Part shown: in pieces, positions 36,401 through 47,065 of the stretch
Layout of the letters: every line of letters starts with the position of its first letter
How positions within the stretch are numbered: the stretch's first letter is position 1
Assembly (NCBI GenBank): GCA_033065855.1
Contig: JAVXUO010001693.1
Coordinates: 62,001 to 126,000, forward strand
Reading direction: 5' to 3'
Origin: Escallonia rubra
Lineage: Eukaryota > Streptophyta > Magnoliopsida > Escalloniales > Escalloniaceae
DNA: 64,000 bases
Notes under the pieces: model-generated
What the model saw: only the letters and a program-made list of their open reading frames with translations
Database searches by the model: none
What the model was told of the DNA's origin: nothing
Program-made: the position numbers and the translations under genes

Positions 36401-37780
36401 TATGTTTGACAGAGTTAGCCACATTTTCATACCCAGGCGAATCGAAGATGTATATCACTACATCTTCATAAATACTTCAGCGTATGCTGGCATCTCCACA
36501 TACCAAAGTCTGTCTATTATAATCCCACCACATGCCACATAACATGCAAGGTCGCTTTCTAGATTTATAAGGAAAAAATGCTTGGCTGCAGCAATAAAAT
36601 TGTGTTTAAAGACGAATTGCAGTTATAGCAGCAAAATCTCAGAGATATCGCCATAATCTCAGCTGTTCAACGAAGGGAACGTCGCTTTAGTCTTAATACG
36701 TGAATCATTTTCTACCCCACCTCTATTCCACAAATATGCCGAAGTGTGTCAAGCACAATCACACTGGGTATCTAGCCCAGCACCAATATGAAGGGGCCAC
36801 AAAATGCTGTGAATGTTATATTGCACCAATAAATTCAATGTGAATAGTTGCTGATAGGTGATAGCCAACACCTTGCTCGTGTGAACTCAGTAGCTTAGTT
36901 TCAACTAATCACGCAACTGGAAGATAAACAAACCTAGACAAGGTGGAAGAACCTTGGTTCCTTTATCCAGAATTTAGGAACTTTCAGGATCCTTTTAAAA
37001 CTCACATTGATTTTTCTAAAAAGTACTCAATTCTACTCTAATGTTAGCAAACTAAATTAGCAGTAAATTCAAGTCTCCAGCCTCTGTAGATTCAGTTCTA
37101 CTTGAGGATGCTCAACCAGACCTTGTCTACTACTTGGACTCACTATGTAAATCCTATCCTACTATTCCGATTTGTTTAGGGCCTAAATCGAGCCCGCATG
37201 CGATCACACTGCCTGCTCCGGCCACCCTACCATCTATGACCCAAAACTTAAAATCAAGATCAGTAACGAATTAAGATTCGAAATACACAGATACATACCA
37301 CAACAAAGACCATGACACCAAAATCATCGTCCCCGCCGTAAAAAAAAGTAGATCGTTGCCGGCGTCGCTACTGTCAAAGCAGCAGATCTTGCCGTCGTCG
37401 CCGTCAAATAAGTGGAGCGTAGCTACCAGCGTATGCACAGTAAATTTCAGCTTCCATGGCGAGGTAGAATCAAGAGAGAACGAAAATAAGAACTGCCATG
37501 GCGAGGCTACATCAAAAGAGGAAAGAAGAGTGTCGGGCAGAGGCTAAGAGTGGAGAGAGAGAACCAGTGACAACAATAATGGGCTGGAATTGCAAATTTG
37601 AGGTTGGGCCTTAAGAATTGGAGTGCAGGCCTTAAAGTCTGTTTTTAATTTCATGGAATTGGGTGTGAATTGTAATTCCAATTCCAAATAAGTCGTCCAA
37701 TCAGCAGAATTGTAATTCCTGAGGTCCAATTCCGAAATCTACTTCAATTCCAAGGATAATTCCGTGATCCAATCAGACCC
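33439..37780. mobile_element. PIF/Harbinger DNA transposon, complete-ended
   Basis: The left terminus TAGTCCGATTGGCAAACGGA and the complement of the right terminus GGGTCTGATTGGATCACGGA are matching inverted repeats. Both sides carry TTA (33436-33438 and 37781-37783), the family's 3-bp target. Subterminal regions on both sides are full of GGAATTG and CAATTCC repeats, likely transposase-binding sites. A transposase remnant occupies 33940-35455 on the minus strand. No Myb-like second ORF, which autonomous members usually carry, was recognised in 35456-37780. That part holds only short frames. Confidence 0.85.
33940..35455 (-). pseudogene. PIF/Harbinger transposase (DDE_Tnp_4), inactive
   Basis: The blocks follow the order known from plant Harbinger transposases. 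An N-terminal part contains YYHEKY. After it come GRVYVEEAVATFLHVLAHNT, RSGETISRQF and, after an intron-like gap (donor AAG/GTGAGA), NCLGALD with the first catalytic Asp. Next are VLGVCDKDMKIVYVLPGWEG, then YYLVDAGY with the second Asp, GFLAPYRSTRYHL and NVIERTFGLLKKRWAIL with the catalytic Glu. The C-terminal tail reads EWTTFRENLAKDMF. In-frame TGA codons interrupt it after RILRTK, after GALD and after AAAQI; the first and third could be CGA-to-TGA changes at methylated CpG. The start at 35455 (MDNTMLRSF) is a guess. It is recently dead rather than ancient, because all three catalytic positions remain readable. Confidence 0.8.
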
Positions 37781-37824
37781 TTAGAGAAATTGGAGGTTAT
37801 CTGTAATATATAAATTAGACCCGG

Positions 37825-38587
37825 TGTTTGTGCTGCTGGGCAAACTCACTATCGATCGCGCGCTGACGACGCAATCGATGAACAGCGTGGGATCTTTTTT
37901 GCCTCTCGGGCCTGAGGACTTCACTAAAAAGGAAAACTCACTAATAATAGCAAACTAACTAGATCGATAATCGATCGCCCACTTGAATTACAAACAAAAC
38001 AGTGATCGTGATTCGAACACAATTCTTACAACGAACTATGCTTCCTATCGAAGCTACACAAATCATCTAAAAGTCTCCTTACAAGAGAAATATGCAAGCT
38101 ATCTATGTTATTTTCTTAGTCTAAATGTAGTTGGAAAGATTGACGACCTCTTTCTCTGTTACCTTTCATCTGTTTTATACTTGATTATTTCTGTAACTGC
38201 CCTTCCTTTGTAACTGTCATCTTTTATCTCAATCTCCATGATTTCTGAAAACTCCTTAATCGTGTCCATTGCGGTTTACTTTAAAATCCCGACTTCCATG
38301 GTGCGTTATCAATCGTGACATTGACTGGCGCTTTCCTCTTTCTTGTCACCACTAGCCGACTTTCATGGTGCGTTATCGACCGTGACATCGATTGGCAGTT
38401 TCTTCCTTCTTGTACGGCTTATTCAAATATTTGGTTCTCCCGCTTTCTTTGCTTATTCATCTACTCCTTATAATTCGGTAACACTGTAACCGTGTTCTTT
38501 TCCACTTCCTTTACTCATGCATTTCTTCTGTGGCTATCACTATGCCACATGTCTGCACACTACTGGTCAAAATATTTGGTGCCAATA
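37825..38587 (-). repeat. 3' LTR of the Tat element
   Basis: About 763 bp. On the plus strand it opens TGTTTGTGCTGCTGGGC and closes TTTGGTGCCAATA, against CCAACA in the 5' LTR. It aligns throughout with 49847-50677, except that it holds two rather than three units of a 68-bp internal repeat (CATGGTGCGTTATC.. type). It lies 41 bp to the right of the PIF/Harbinger target duplication. Confidence 0.9.
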
Positions 38588-38600
38588 TTGCCCCCCTTTT
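38588..38600 (-). promoter_or_regulatory. Polypurine tract of the Tat element
   Basis: The minus strand reads AAAAGGGGGGCAA directly before the 3' LTR, the expected plus-strand priming site. Confidence 0.8.
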
Positions 38601-38748
38601 AACTCGCGCGACGATACAGTCGGGTGAGTTAAATCTGTTGTCTCAACTTCTATCGCTTTTAAAACTCTTAACCGTTTTTATTCGAAGCTGCTTTAAGTTG
38701 ATCTTTAATCTTTATCAGGATTTTCTTCAATAAACCCTAAACCATCAA

Positions 38749-41700
38749 TTGCTTCTTTCAATGTTCCCTTCAGCGATTATGGTGAAGACAAGAACTTTTC
38801 TTCATGGTGATGATGGAGATGGAGTAGAGTGTCCTCCAAACCCTCGGTGGGGTGTTGGGGCTCTTATGAATCATATTGACCCTATTGATTCACGTATTTT
38901 GATTCCTTATAAGAAACGCTCAACATCTACTCCGCATATTTTAGGTTCCTCATTTAGGGTTCGTCCTCAAGCCCTAAAAGGATACCCAGTCGATGACTCA
39001 GAAAAGTTGCTGCTCAATTCGCCTTTTTTAAATTGGAAGGGTTGGGGTGAGACTGGTTTGCCGATTAGATCCTGGCCAACTCTGATTCATGCCGATTGGG
39101 GTTTATGGGTTGACCGTTTGTCTGCTACCTATGCCGATCAATGGAAACGGCAAGGTATTTTTGAACTCATTCATATGTCTAAAACCCCTCCCAAAGTAGA
39201 TCGATGGCTTTTATCTAGCTCTTTTTGTTTCTGGTCAACTACTACCAACGCTCTTATGTTAAAGACCAAGATGATGGCCCCTACCATACTCGATGTTTGG
39301 GCCTTAACAGGCCTTTTGTCGATTGGTGGTCACGCTAATGCTTTGACTTATCATAATCCTACCAATCTGTCTCTCGATGTTTCATCTTCAAAATATTCTG
39401 ATACCTTTGAAAGATATTTTCTTAAATCAAAGAATGTTAATTCTTCTCCTGATATAAAAGAGTTAGCCATTTTCCTTTGGATGTGGCTTTCTAGTCATGT
39501 TTTCTGTGTTTCTAGTCTTTCTTTGACCAAAGAATATCTGAACTTAGCTATCAGCTTAGCTCATGGTAGGGAATATGCTCTTGCACCCTTAGTATTGGGT
39601 AATTTGTATAGGTCGATGTTTACCATGGTGGAAAAGAAAATTCATTGGAGCACTGGTGGTCCTTTTTGGTTGATGCAACTGTGGTTGCATGCCTATTTTC
39701 TAGAATTTAGTCTCACAATTCCTGACCAACCTGATTCTTTCTTCTTGACTTATGGTCATCGCTTGTCTTTGGGTGATATCAGGCTACATTCTTTTATATC
39801 CTGTTTTCGTTTCTTTTTTTACTTCAATTTCTACAAGCGTGGACACCCTTTTCTTGCCCGATCAATCGGTCCTCACTGGTTTAGAAACCTCCCTACTTAC
39901 ATCAATGATACTATGTCCATCGAATTCCAAGATATGGTTCGAAGGATATGGGCTAGTTTTCTTTGTGGGCGATTTCTTCATTCAGGTGGTCAAATTATTA
40001 CCACTCCTTCAGGATCTTGTGGATATGAGCGGTATACTCCTTCTTAATTTGGCCAGCAATTTGGTTTGGCGCAAGGGATTCCAGCCCCTTTTTTCATAGA
40101 TAACGGCTTTTTGGAATCTAAAGAAAAAATTAAACGGATCACAGTGAATCATATCAAAAGAATCGACAGAGCCGTTGATGAATCAATGGACAATTTCGTC
40201 ATGTCCAATTTCAAGATTCGTACTGCTAGGGCAGTCACTCCTTTTGACTCCTGGTATCAAGAGAATGTCTCACGATTCTATGGTGATAACACTTATGCTT
40301 CTTGTATGGTTCGTTTAGCTGTGGACAACCCACATCGACCAGGTATTCTCTTTTCTCTTGATGTTATTTATGGTTGATTTTATATTCTTTTCCACTAAAT
40401 CTTAATTTATCAATGTAAGAAATATCAATCAACCTACTGCTTTTAGGAAAAGGGATCGATCTCCTTCTGCAGGATCTTCTCAAACAATATCGAGTAGAAA
40501 AGGGAAAGAGCCTGTTACTGAGGTTTTTTCAGAAAAACATGAAGTTGATGATGGCTCGGATGACTCTTCTGAGGGTTTATTATCCGAAAAAGAAAAAGAG
40601 TTTGAAGACATGGAAGAAGAAGATGATGAAGAAGATAATGTTCCTCTTATCTATCATAGAAAAACAATTAGAGAAAAGAAGAGGCAATTTGAGCATGTAC
40701 CTGCTGATATTCCTTCTAACCATCCATCAGACGAACCAATATCGGCTGTTCCTTTAAGTGTTGGTCTCCCTTCTCAGACTGTTTCAACTTTTGTCTCTTT
40801 TCAGCCAGGTTTGAATCTCTTTGTTATTGTATCATTTTCTGATATACACTAAGAGCTTATTTCAACCTTTATTTCATCTTCACGCAGCCGATCAAGATGC
40901 TAGATCGTTTGAAAAACCTTCTGCTGAAATGGGAACTTCTGTTGATGTTGTTCTTAAACAAGCACAAGAGTCTTCTCCTGCCCCGATCGATCGATCAGGA
41001 GTTCCTTCAAGAAAATCAAAATCCACCAGGAAGAAAAGCATTGCTCGCAAAACTCGTTTTAGCGCAAGAACCACGTCTTTGAAGGTAAAAAATCCTTTTG
41101 TTGGCTCTTGTATTTACTTGCTAAATTCATTGTTTTACCCCCTTATTTAGGATTTAGGTAGTATTACCATTGATTTGACTCAGGGGAGTGCCAGCAAGGA
41201 TGACAACTCTGATGATACTTCTTCCAATGCTTCTGCTAGCGTGGAGATTAATAAATAGATCACTAGTAATAGGGCATCTCCAGCTCTTACTCCTCCTCGA
41301 TCAGCATCTTCTCCTCATTTGTAAATTTTTTATCATCGTAACCTGTTATTTTATTAGTGACTCATACTTTATTATTGTCTATTTTGCAGATCGATAAACC
41401 TTGCGATATTCCAGATAAAGAAGATCATGATGATCTTTCTATCGATCACCATTCTAAACAACTAGATGATGCTGCTTTGCCTAATCTTCCACCTGTTGAA
41501 ACTCACCTTCCAACTGAAGGTTGTTCCTCTGCTGATGCAGATCTGGCTCAAGGTCCTAAACTCACACCTGCAACATCTAGTCATTCTGCGGCTGTCCCTT
41601 CAATGTCTGAGTCATCAGCCCCTCCAGTTGTTTCTAGTTCTCCTTCAATCGTCCAGATGATAACAGAAGCTACAGGTATCTTGGCTACTCAACAAACTTC

Positions 41701-42335
41701 TGCTCCTATTCCAGCTGTTGATGACATCAACCGTAAGTTCTTGCAACTTCAGTCAGTCATTAGTGCATTTTCATGTCCTTCGAGCAGTACATCGGCTTCG
41801 CCTTCCAGTGTTGATACGGTTGCTATTCTTAACGTTTTTAAAAGTTTGCTTAGCGACCGTCTTCCTGATATTTTGGCTAATGAGGAGGCCATACTGAAGA
41901 TGAATGACTTGATCGATACCCTCGCTGATAATACATCAGTTTTGAACGTTGCTCAGTCGGCTCTAATATCTACTTTAAAATTCCAAATCTCTCTGATATC
42001 AGCTTCTTGGAAACAAGGTATGAACATTAGATCTAATGTTCAGATAGTAGATCGAGATATTGATGCCTTAAATGTTCAAGTCCAAGAGAAGCATCAGATT
42101 AGTTTGCAGATTTCTAATCCATGAGATTAAGGCTGAGAAGAAAGAGTTGGAAATAAAGATGAACGCACTGAATCAGAAAGATCAAAGTCTGATGGAACAG
42201 CAAAATAGTGCTTATCAAGAGGCTGTTGATTTAACCGCAGCTATGGAGGAGCCTTTAAAGAAACAAGCTAGAACACAATCTCAGCACGCTTTTGCTGACC
42301 AAATCATGACTAGGGCAGAAAGTCAGTGGGCATAA
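38749..42335 (+). CDS. Antisense plant-mobile-domain (PMD) gene carried by the retrotransposon (fossil)
   Basis: It runs opposite to gag-pol, between integrase and the 3' LTR. The first large block (38749-40047, 432 residues) has the PMD family (aminotransferase-like, plant mobile domain) layout. It contains LLNSPFLNWKGWGE, HADWGLWVDRL, a FELIHMS segment and W..TTNAL, then TILDVWALTGL and a GGPFWLMQLWLHAYF block like the GG.LW.LQLW motif of host PMD proteins. Later blocks encode a Ser/Lys-rich and acidic linker (EDMEEEDDEEDN) and, towards 42335, a charged coiled-coil-like tail. GT and AG signals at block edges suggest a spliced gene. Host PMD proteins (MAIN, MAIL1) act in transposon silencing and meristem maintenance; what retroelement copies do is unknown. 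Whether this copy can be expressed is unclear. Confidence 0.8.
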
Positions 42336-42520
42336 ATTCAATCTGCTTTTGATATTTGATGTAAACAATTACTCTTGTTGCTGAACTTTGTTTTAGGACT
42401 ATTATCAATTTTTCAGTAATCAAACTGCTTTCCTTACATTTTACTTGCTTTTTTTTTTTTTTTTTTGCTTTCTTAACCTTTATCAGGTTAGTGCAAACTA
42501 TCTCTGTCGATTGATTCTAT

Positions 42521-43861
42521 TCATTCCCACATGGAAGGGATATACCTTTTTAAATATCGACCATTTATCGGCTTAGCATGCAATTGTCCTTCCATTGATT
42601 TCAACCAATATGCTCCACCTCTCAAAACTTTATGGACTACAAAAGGTCCTTCCCAATTTGGTGACCACTTACCAAATTTTGATTCTTTTGAACCTATGGG
42701 TAGTATGGTTTTCCACACTAAATTTTCTTCCTGAAATGTTTTGGGTAAGACCCTCCGATTATAAGATCTACTTACCCTTAGTTTTTGTGCATGTAATCTA
42801 TCCAATGCATCCAATCGATGGTCGTCCAATTCTTCCAATTCGATTGCCATGGCCTCGTTATATTCTGTCACTGGTAAACTGTTTTGCATGGCTACACGGA
42901 AAGATTTTACAGTTATTTCCATAGGTAATACAGGATCATATCCATATGTTAAAGCATATGGAGTTATCCCAGTACTGGACCTAGGGGAAGTTCGAAATGC
43001 CCAAAGAACCTCTGATAACAGGCGGTGCCAGTCATTTGGGGAATCTTCAATGGCTCTCTCCATGATGTGCTTAATCGATTTATTTGTTACTTCGGCTTGG
43101 CCATTTGCCTGTGCATAATAGGGAGTAGAATTTATTAGCTCAAACCTGTATTCTTTGGCGAACTCCCATATTTGCCCCCCCCCAGTAAAAACGGTACCTC
43201 TATCGGCCGTGATTGTTTGAAGTAATCCAAATCGATGGATTATGTTCTCTTTGATAAAAGTGATTACACTCTCTTGTGTAACCGTTTTCATAGGCTTAGC
43301 TTCTGTCCACTTCGTAAAATAATCAGTCGCTACAATTATAAATCCATGTCTTTTGGATGAAGAAGGATGTATTTGACCTATTAAATCCATGGCCCATCCC
43401 CTAAATGGCCATGGCTTTACTATCGATTGTAATTCAATACACGGCACACGATGGATGGCTCCATGCTTTTGGCAAGCCTGACATCCTTTTGCATATCGAA
43501 TGCAATCTTCCATTATGGAAGGCCAGTAGTGGCCATGTCGTCTAATTAACCACCTCATTTTGATTCCTGCTTCGTGGGCGCCGCATATACCTTCGTGTAC
43601 TTCAGCCATCACCTGTATTGCCTCTTGTTGTCCTAAACATCTAAGTGTCAATCCTTCTGGCGTTCGTTTAAATAAATTATTATCTAACAAGAAATATTTG
43701 GTTGCCTGTAATTTTACTTTTGTATCTACTCTTGATTCTGGATTTTGTAGATACTGAATGATTGGCATTCTCCAATCGTTTTGAACTGCATCGATTGGGT
43801 TAACCATTTCTAAATCTTTATACCTGTCATTGATCATTGGCAGACACTTTGACACCTTCAC
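42521..43861 (-). CDS. Integrase part of the Tat element (fossil)
   Basis: It opens with the His/Cys zinc-binding region (RRHGHYWPSIMEDC, CQACQKHG). The catalytic core has its three acidic residues in DLIGQIHPSS, ITADRGTVFTGG and NGQAEVTNKSIKHIMERA. Then come the W.AFRTSPRSSTG and PYALTYG blocks and a C-terminal GPFVVHKVLRGGAYWL module. It is a well-kept part of a broken polyprotein and is the last pol domain before the antisense cargo gene. Confidence 0.9.
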   Translation of the reverse strand: MKVSKCLPMINDRYKDLEMVNPIDAVQNDWRMPIIQYLQNPESRVDTKVKLQATKYFLLDNNLFKRTPEGLTLRCLGQQEAIQVMAEVHEGICGAHEAGIKMRWLIRRHGHYWPSIMEDCIRYAKGCQACQKHGAIHRVPCIELQSIVKPWPFRGWAMDLIGQIHPSSSKRHGFIIVATDYFTKWTEAKPMKTVTQESVITFIKENIIHRFGLLQTITADRGTVFTGGGQIWEFAKEYRFELINSTPYYAQANGQAEVTNKSIKHIMERAIEDSPNDWHRLLSEVLWAFRTSPRSSTGITPYALTYGYDPVLPMEITVKSFRVAMQNSLPVTEYNEAMAIELEELDDHRLDALDRLHAQKLRVSRSYNRRVLPKTFQEENLVWKTILPIGSKESKFGKWSPNWEGPFVVHKVLRGGAYWLKSMEGQLHAKPINGRYLKRYIPSMWE

Positions 43862-44557
43862 TCATTGTCCATCGACTTCTTCAGGGACTTTTAAACCTGA
43901 AGATAACTGAGCCATTACGTTGGCACTGCTATTATTTATCCGGGGAATATGAGTTATAGTTACATCATCAAATTTTGCCAATAAATATGTTGCAATGCTG
44001 AAGTACATCTCTAAACCAGGGGCATTGCATTTGAATTCTCTGTTTAATTGCTTTATCACCAGTTGAGAATCTCCAGATATTTGCACCGTAGTGATGTGCA
44101 TGTCCAATAGTATTTCTAAACCGATGATTAAGGCTTCATATTCTGCCTGATTGTTAGAGCAATCTTTCTCAATCTGGAAAGCAAACTGATGTATGTTACC
44201 ATCAAGAGATATTAGTACTATACCAGCACTAGTTCCCTGACTAGTTTTTGACCCATCAAACGTCATTCTCCAAGGAGCAATACCCACATATATTACCCCA
44301 TCTTCTGGGTTATTACATGGATGACTTGCTAAGAAATCAGCCAATGCCTGTTCTTTCACAGCTTTTTGAGGAACATATGTTAAGCTGTATTTTATCAATG
44401 CTAGAACCCATTTGCCCATTTTTCCTCTCAACACTGGTCTAGATAACATATATTTTATTAAATCGGTTTGTGCTATAACTAGCACATCAAACGGCAACAT
44501 ATAATGTCGAAGTTTAACTGCAGTAGAATATAGAGTCAAACATAGTTTTTCAATCAC
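43862..44557 (-). CDS. RNase H region with second, plant/archaeal-type RNase H (fossil)
   Basis: The first part (LRHYMLPFDVLVIAQTDLIK, KWVLALIKYSLTYVPQKAVK) is the end of the usual Ty3 RNase H and its tether. After ALADFLASHPC a second RNase H starts: WRMTFDGSKTSQGTSAGIVL, NNQAEYEALIIGLE, ISGDSQLVIKQLN and THIPRINNSSANVMAQLS. Its FDGS, NQAEYEAL and GDSQLV motifs are those of the additional RNase H acquired by the Tat lineage. Confidence 0.85.
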   Translation of the reverse strand: MIEKLCLTLYSTAVKLRHYMLPFDVLVIAQTDLIKYMLSRPVLRGKMGKWVLALIKYSLTYVPQKAVKEQALADFLASHPCNNPEDGVIYVGIAPWRMTFDGSKTSQGTSAGIVLISLDGNIHQFAFQIEKDCSNNQAEYEALIIGLEILLDMHITTVQISGDSQLVIKQLNREFKCNAPGLEMYFSIATYLLAKFDDVTITHIPRINNSSANVMAQLSSGLKVPEEVDGQ

Positions 44558-44587
44558 CGTATATTTTTGTTCAGTTACATTTAAACC

Positions 44588-45544
44588 TCAACTGAAATAA
44601 TAAATAGCATGTTCAAATCCTTGGTCGTTTTCTTGGGCTAAAAGACTTCCAAGAGATGACTCCGCTGCCGACACATATAACTTCAAAGGCCTCCTGATCT
44701 TCGGTGGCATCAGTATGGAGGGTTTGGTTAGATACTCTTTTATCGATTGAAAAGTCGATTGTTGTTCTGCTTCCCATCGATATTCTGTATCTCCTTTCAT
44801 CCCTAATAATGTTGAAAATACTTTTGTCTTTCCTGCTAGATTAGCAATGAATCGACATAAGAAATTGACTTGCCTCAAAAAACGCTGAAGCTCTTTCTTA
44901 TTTGAAGGAGGTTTAGCATTTATAATGGCCTTCGCTTTGTTCTTATCGATTTCGATCCCTTTTTGATGTACCAAAAATCCTAAAAAGTTTCCTGCAGAAA
45001 CTCCAAATGCGCATTTTAATGGGTTCATTTTTAGGCCATGTTTTCTCATCCGTATAAAAGCATTTTCCAAGTCTTTAACATGCTTTTGATAATCTTCTGA
45101 TTTTACAACCACATCATCAATGTATACCTCTAAAAACTTGTCAATCATATCATGGAAAATTAAATTCATTGCTCTTTGGTATGTTGCTCCAGCATTTTTT
45201 AGACCAAAAGGCATAACTACACATTCAAATGTGCCTATCGCACAAGGACATCTAAATGTTGTTTTATGAATATCTTCATCTTTAAGGAAAATCTGATTAT
45301 AACTCGCATTTCCATCCATAAATGACATAATAGCATGCTTAGACGCATAATCAACTAACATATCTACAATAGGCATGGCATATTGATCTTTAGGAGTAGC
45401 AGAATTTAAATTTCTAAAATCGATACATACTCTTAATTTACCATTTTTCTTTAAAACAGGAACTATATTTGACATCCATTCAACATACCTGGCTGGTCTG
45501 ATGAACTTGGCCTTGAGAAGCCGCTCGATTTCTTCCTTCACCAA
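44588..45544 (-). CDS. Reverse transcriptase part of the Tat element (fossil)
   Basis: Motifs appear in order: WMSNIVPVLKKNGKLRVCID, DFRNLNSATPKDQYAMP, SFMDGNASYNQI, FECVVMPFGLKNAGATYQR and the catalytic FLEVYIDDVVVKS. They are followed by FLGFLVHQKGIEID, the KAKAII..PP..KKELQ thumb and the start of RNase H (RRPLKLYVSAAESSLGSLL). This is a Ty3/Gypsy-type enzyme, part of the broken pol region. Confidence 0.92.
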   Translation of the reverse strand: MVKEEIERLLKAKFIRPARYVEWMSNIVPVLKKNGKLRVCIDFRNLNSATPKDQYAMPIVDMLVDYASKHAIMSFMDGNASYNQIFLKDEDIHKTTFRCPCAIGTFECVVMPFGLKNAGATYQRAMNLIFHDMIDKFLEVYIDDVVVKSEDYQKHVKDLENAFIRMRKHGLKMNPLKCAFGVSAGNFLGFLVHQKGIEIDKNKAKAIINAKPPSNKKELQRFLRQVNFLCRFIANLAGKTKVFSTLLGMKGDTEYRWEAEQQSTFQSIKEYLTKPSILMPPKIRRPLKLYVSAAESSLGSLLAQENDQGFEHAIYYFS

Positions 45545-46267
45545 TAACGTTACTTAATTCGACATTTTTCTGGGGGCTTGCATAAACGGCTTGAATCATT
45601 GTTTGATAGGTAGTCTGTGTTCCACCAGCTTCCTTTCTAAACCTGGCATTTCTTCATAACTCCATGCAAAACAGTCTTTGTATTCTTTAACTAAGTCAAT
45701 GATTTTTCTCCTGCTTTCAAACGGTAACTGAGTGCTGATGTAAATTGGCCATGGATCAACTTATGTCCCCAAATTTACCTCGATCAATGGATCATGTGTT
45801 TCTATTCTCAGATCATCTAACTTGGCTGGTGCCAATCTAAGATCTTGTAACCGAATTCCGTCTAATCGGTCTTTCTCGTCATCTTCAACGCATTCTGCCC
45901 AATCGATAGGTGATAATCTTGCCAATCTTTTCTCCATGGCATAGACCATCAACTTTCTTAAGGTTTGCATGATTTCTTCCTGTCCTATTCTAAACTCGCT
46001 CATTTCTTCAACCGCTATCGGCTAATCTTCAAAATGTTTATCGTCTCTTTCTATTTCAAAATTTTGGGCAATGGGAGCACGTTCTGATTCCTATTGCATT
46101 ATGTTCTCTCTCGATGATCGTCTATTCATTAAAAACCTTCTTCTTGCATGTTTGGTAAGGACCTTCTGTTTCCAGGTCCAACCATCGAATTGATTCCTCG
46201 ATATTCCACTAAAATCCCATCTTCATCTAAAACTAGTGGTTCTATTTTCTGCTGATAAAATTTTGCT

Positions 46268-47065
46268 TCAAGACAATTTGACTCTGCCAGAAAATGGCTT
46301 GTCATCAGCCCAAACTAATTCAGCCACCTTCTTGCCATTTTTTTCTTCCCTCCAGAATATTAAAACCTGGTGAAGTGATGATGATATACAGCCATTTACA
46401 TGTATCCAATCTCTTCCAAGCAAAGTGTTGAAACTCGAAGAAGAATCGATAACAAAGAATTGTGACATCTTTGTTTTCTTTCCAACAGTCAATTCTATTG
46501 GGACCACACCTTTTGGTTTGGAAATTCCTCCTGCAAAGCTGCACACCATGATCTCAAAGGGAATCAGATCTTTTTCGTCTTTACATAGTTTCCTCAGCAT
46601 TCTGGTGGGCAAAATGTTTACCGCTGCTCCATTATCAACCAATACTCTGGCCACTGGTTGACCATCCATCAGTGTGGAGATAAATAAAGGCTTCAAATGC
46701 CTTGTCTTTTGAGGATCTGGTTTGGTTAATATGACTCTGTTTCCATGATCGATCATTATTCCTTTGTCTGAATGATTTTGGCTCATCTCACTTGCTATTA
46801 CATCCCCTTCTTTAACTGCAAAGCTGTTTGGTACCGGTGCCTTTTCGTCCTCCACATCTTCTTCGTCTTGAACCATTTGCTCTTCTTTTGCTCCAAATGT
46901 GAGAGGAAGAACAAACACCATATTGCAGTCGATACTTGTTTCGTGTTCTCCAAAGAATAACCTTCTTTTGGTTTCTACCTTTTTATCTCTGACGGTTGCT
47001 TTGTTTTCTTTCTTCACTTCTTTTCCTTCGTGAGTATCCATATTTTCTTCTTTATCAATCGACAT
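46268..47065 (-). CDS. Protease part of the Tat element (fossil)
   Basis: The retropepsin core is MDGQPVARVLVDNGAAVNIL, with the catalytic Asp in the D-N-G-A form, followed by CSFAGGISKPKGVVPIELTV and FFVIDSSSSFNTLLGRDWIH (the LLGRDW flap end typical of plant Ty3 proteases). An acidic, Lys-rich linker precedes it. The stretch 45545-46267 between this and reverse transcriptase is a linker without a clear domain. Confidence 0.85.
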   Translation of the reverse strand: MSIDKEENMDTHEGKEVKKENKATVRDKKVETKRRLFFGEHETSIDCNMVFVLPLTFGAKEEQMVQDEEDVEDEKAPVPNSFAVKEGDVIASEMSQNHSDKGIMIDHGNRVILTKPDPQKTRHLKPLFISTLMDGQPVARVLVDNGAAVNILPTRMLRKLCKDEKDLIPFEIMVCSFAGGISKPKGVVPIELTVGKKTKMSQFFVIDSSSSFNTLLGRDWIHVNGCISSSLHQVLIFWREEKNGKKVAELVWADDKPFSGRVKLS

